From an uncultured Janibacter sp. (GTDB lineage Bacteria; Actinomycetota; Actinomycetes; Actinomycetales; Dermatophilaceae), in assembly GCA_946222495.1 (NCBI GenBank), contig CAMICF010000072.1, positions 1-12,542 on the forward strand: DNA of 12,542 nt, read 5' to 3'. The position numbers were made by a program, and so were the translations under genes. Shown here piece after piece: positions 12,488 to 12,542 of this stretch. The notes beneath the pieces are model-generated. The model searched no databases, was not told the origin of the DNA, and worked only from the letters and a program-made list of their open reading frames with translations. The number at the start of each line of letters is the position of its first letter. The stretch's first letter is position 1.

Positions 12488-12542
12488 TCAGCGGGTCACG
12501 CGTTCCAGGACCTCGAGGACGTGCTCGTAGGTGCGGCCGGTC
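12488..12542 (-). CDS. C-terminus of an unidentified protein (partial)
   Basis: Only the last 17 full codons are inside the window, reading TGRTYEHVLEVLERVTR and ending in TGA at 12490-12488. GC-rich third positions and an amphipathic, helix-like composition support a real coding end, and the convergent hairpin before it fits. Family cannot be told from so little; the gene continues beyond 12542. Confidence 0.55.
   Translation of the reverse strand, partial: TGRTYEHVLEVLERVTR

Overview
The window is very GC-rich and codes in the style of a high-GC actinobacterium: strong GC bias at third codon positions, GTG starts, and families typical of that phylum (13E12/DUF222-HNH protein, PucR-type regulator, ECF sigma factor with a SnoaL-like tail). 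A micrococcal lineage near Intrasporangiaceae is my guess from overall feel; no rRNA or marker gene is present to prove it. I see no tRNA, rRNA, CRISPR array or complete insertion sequence.

Left edge (1-280, minus): the N-terminus of an MFS transporter whose homology and codon usage break off at about position 55, as if other DNA had been joined to it. Its start region and the next gene are separated by a 180-base intergenic stretch with two strong inverted repeats, one of which covers the ribosome binding site of the next gene.

Positions 458-5418 (plus): a compact gene set with 4-base start/stop overlaps or short gaps. It encodes an AhpD/carboxymuconolactone-decarboxylase-like protein, a CaiB/BaiF class III CoA-transferase, an MHS-family (proton symporter) carboxylate or zwitterion transporter, a crotonase-family protein lacking one of the two usual glutamates, and a PucR-type regulator. 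Together they look like an uptake, CoA-activation and conversion route for an organic acid. The substrate cannot be read from the sequence; the CaiB + CaiD-like + transporter combination recalls carnitine/crotonobetaine metabolism.

Positions 5495-8204: a DUF429 (RNase H-like fold) protein and a YeiH/UPF0324 putative anion exporter in tandem on the minus strand, divergent from a LysR-type regulator on the plus strand, the classical yeiE-yeiH-like arrangement. The regulator may be translated from a leaderless mRNA.

Positions 8294-11085 (plus): a membrane-anchored protein of unknown function with four cysteines, a DUF222/HNH endonuclease-like protein, and a secreted protein with a DxDxDG calcium-binding-type loop.

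Positions 11105-12447: an ECF sigma factor with a C-terminal SnoaL-like domain (minus), divergent from a small DoxX-like membrane protein (plus). The intergenic region holds a candidate promoter matching the ECF41 consensus as I recall it, with exact 16-base spacing, and a 6-base inverted repeat that places a second, weaker candidate on the other strand. The window ends in the C-terminus of an unidentified minus-strand gene.
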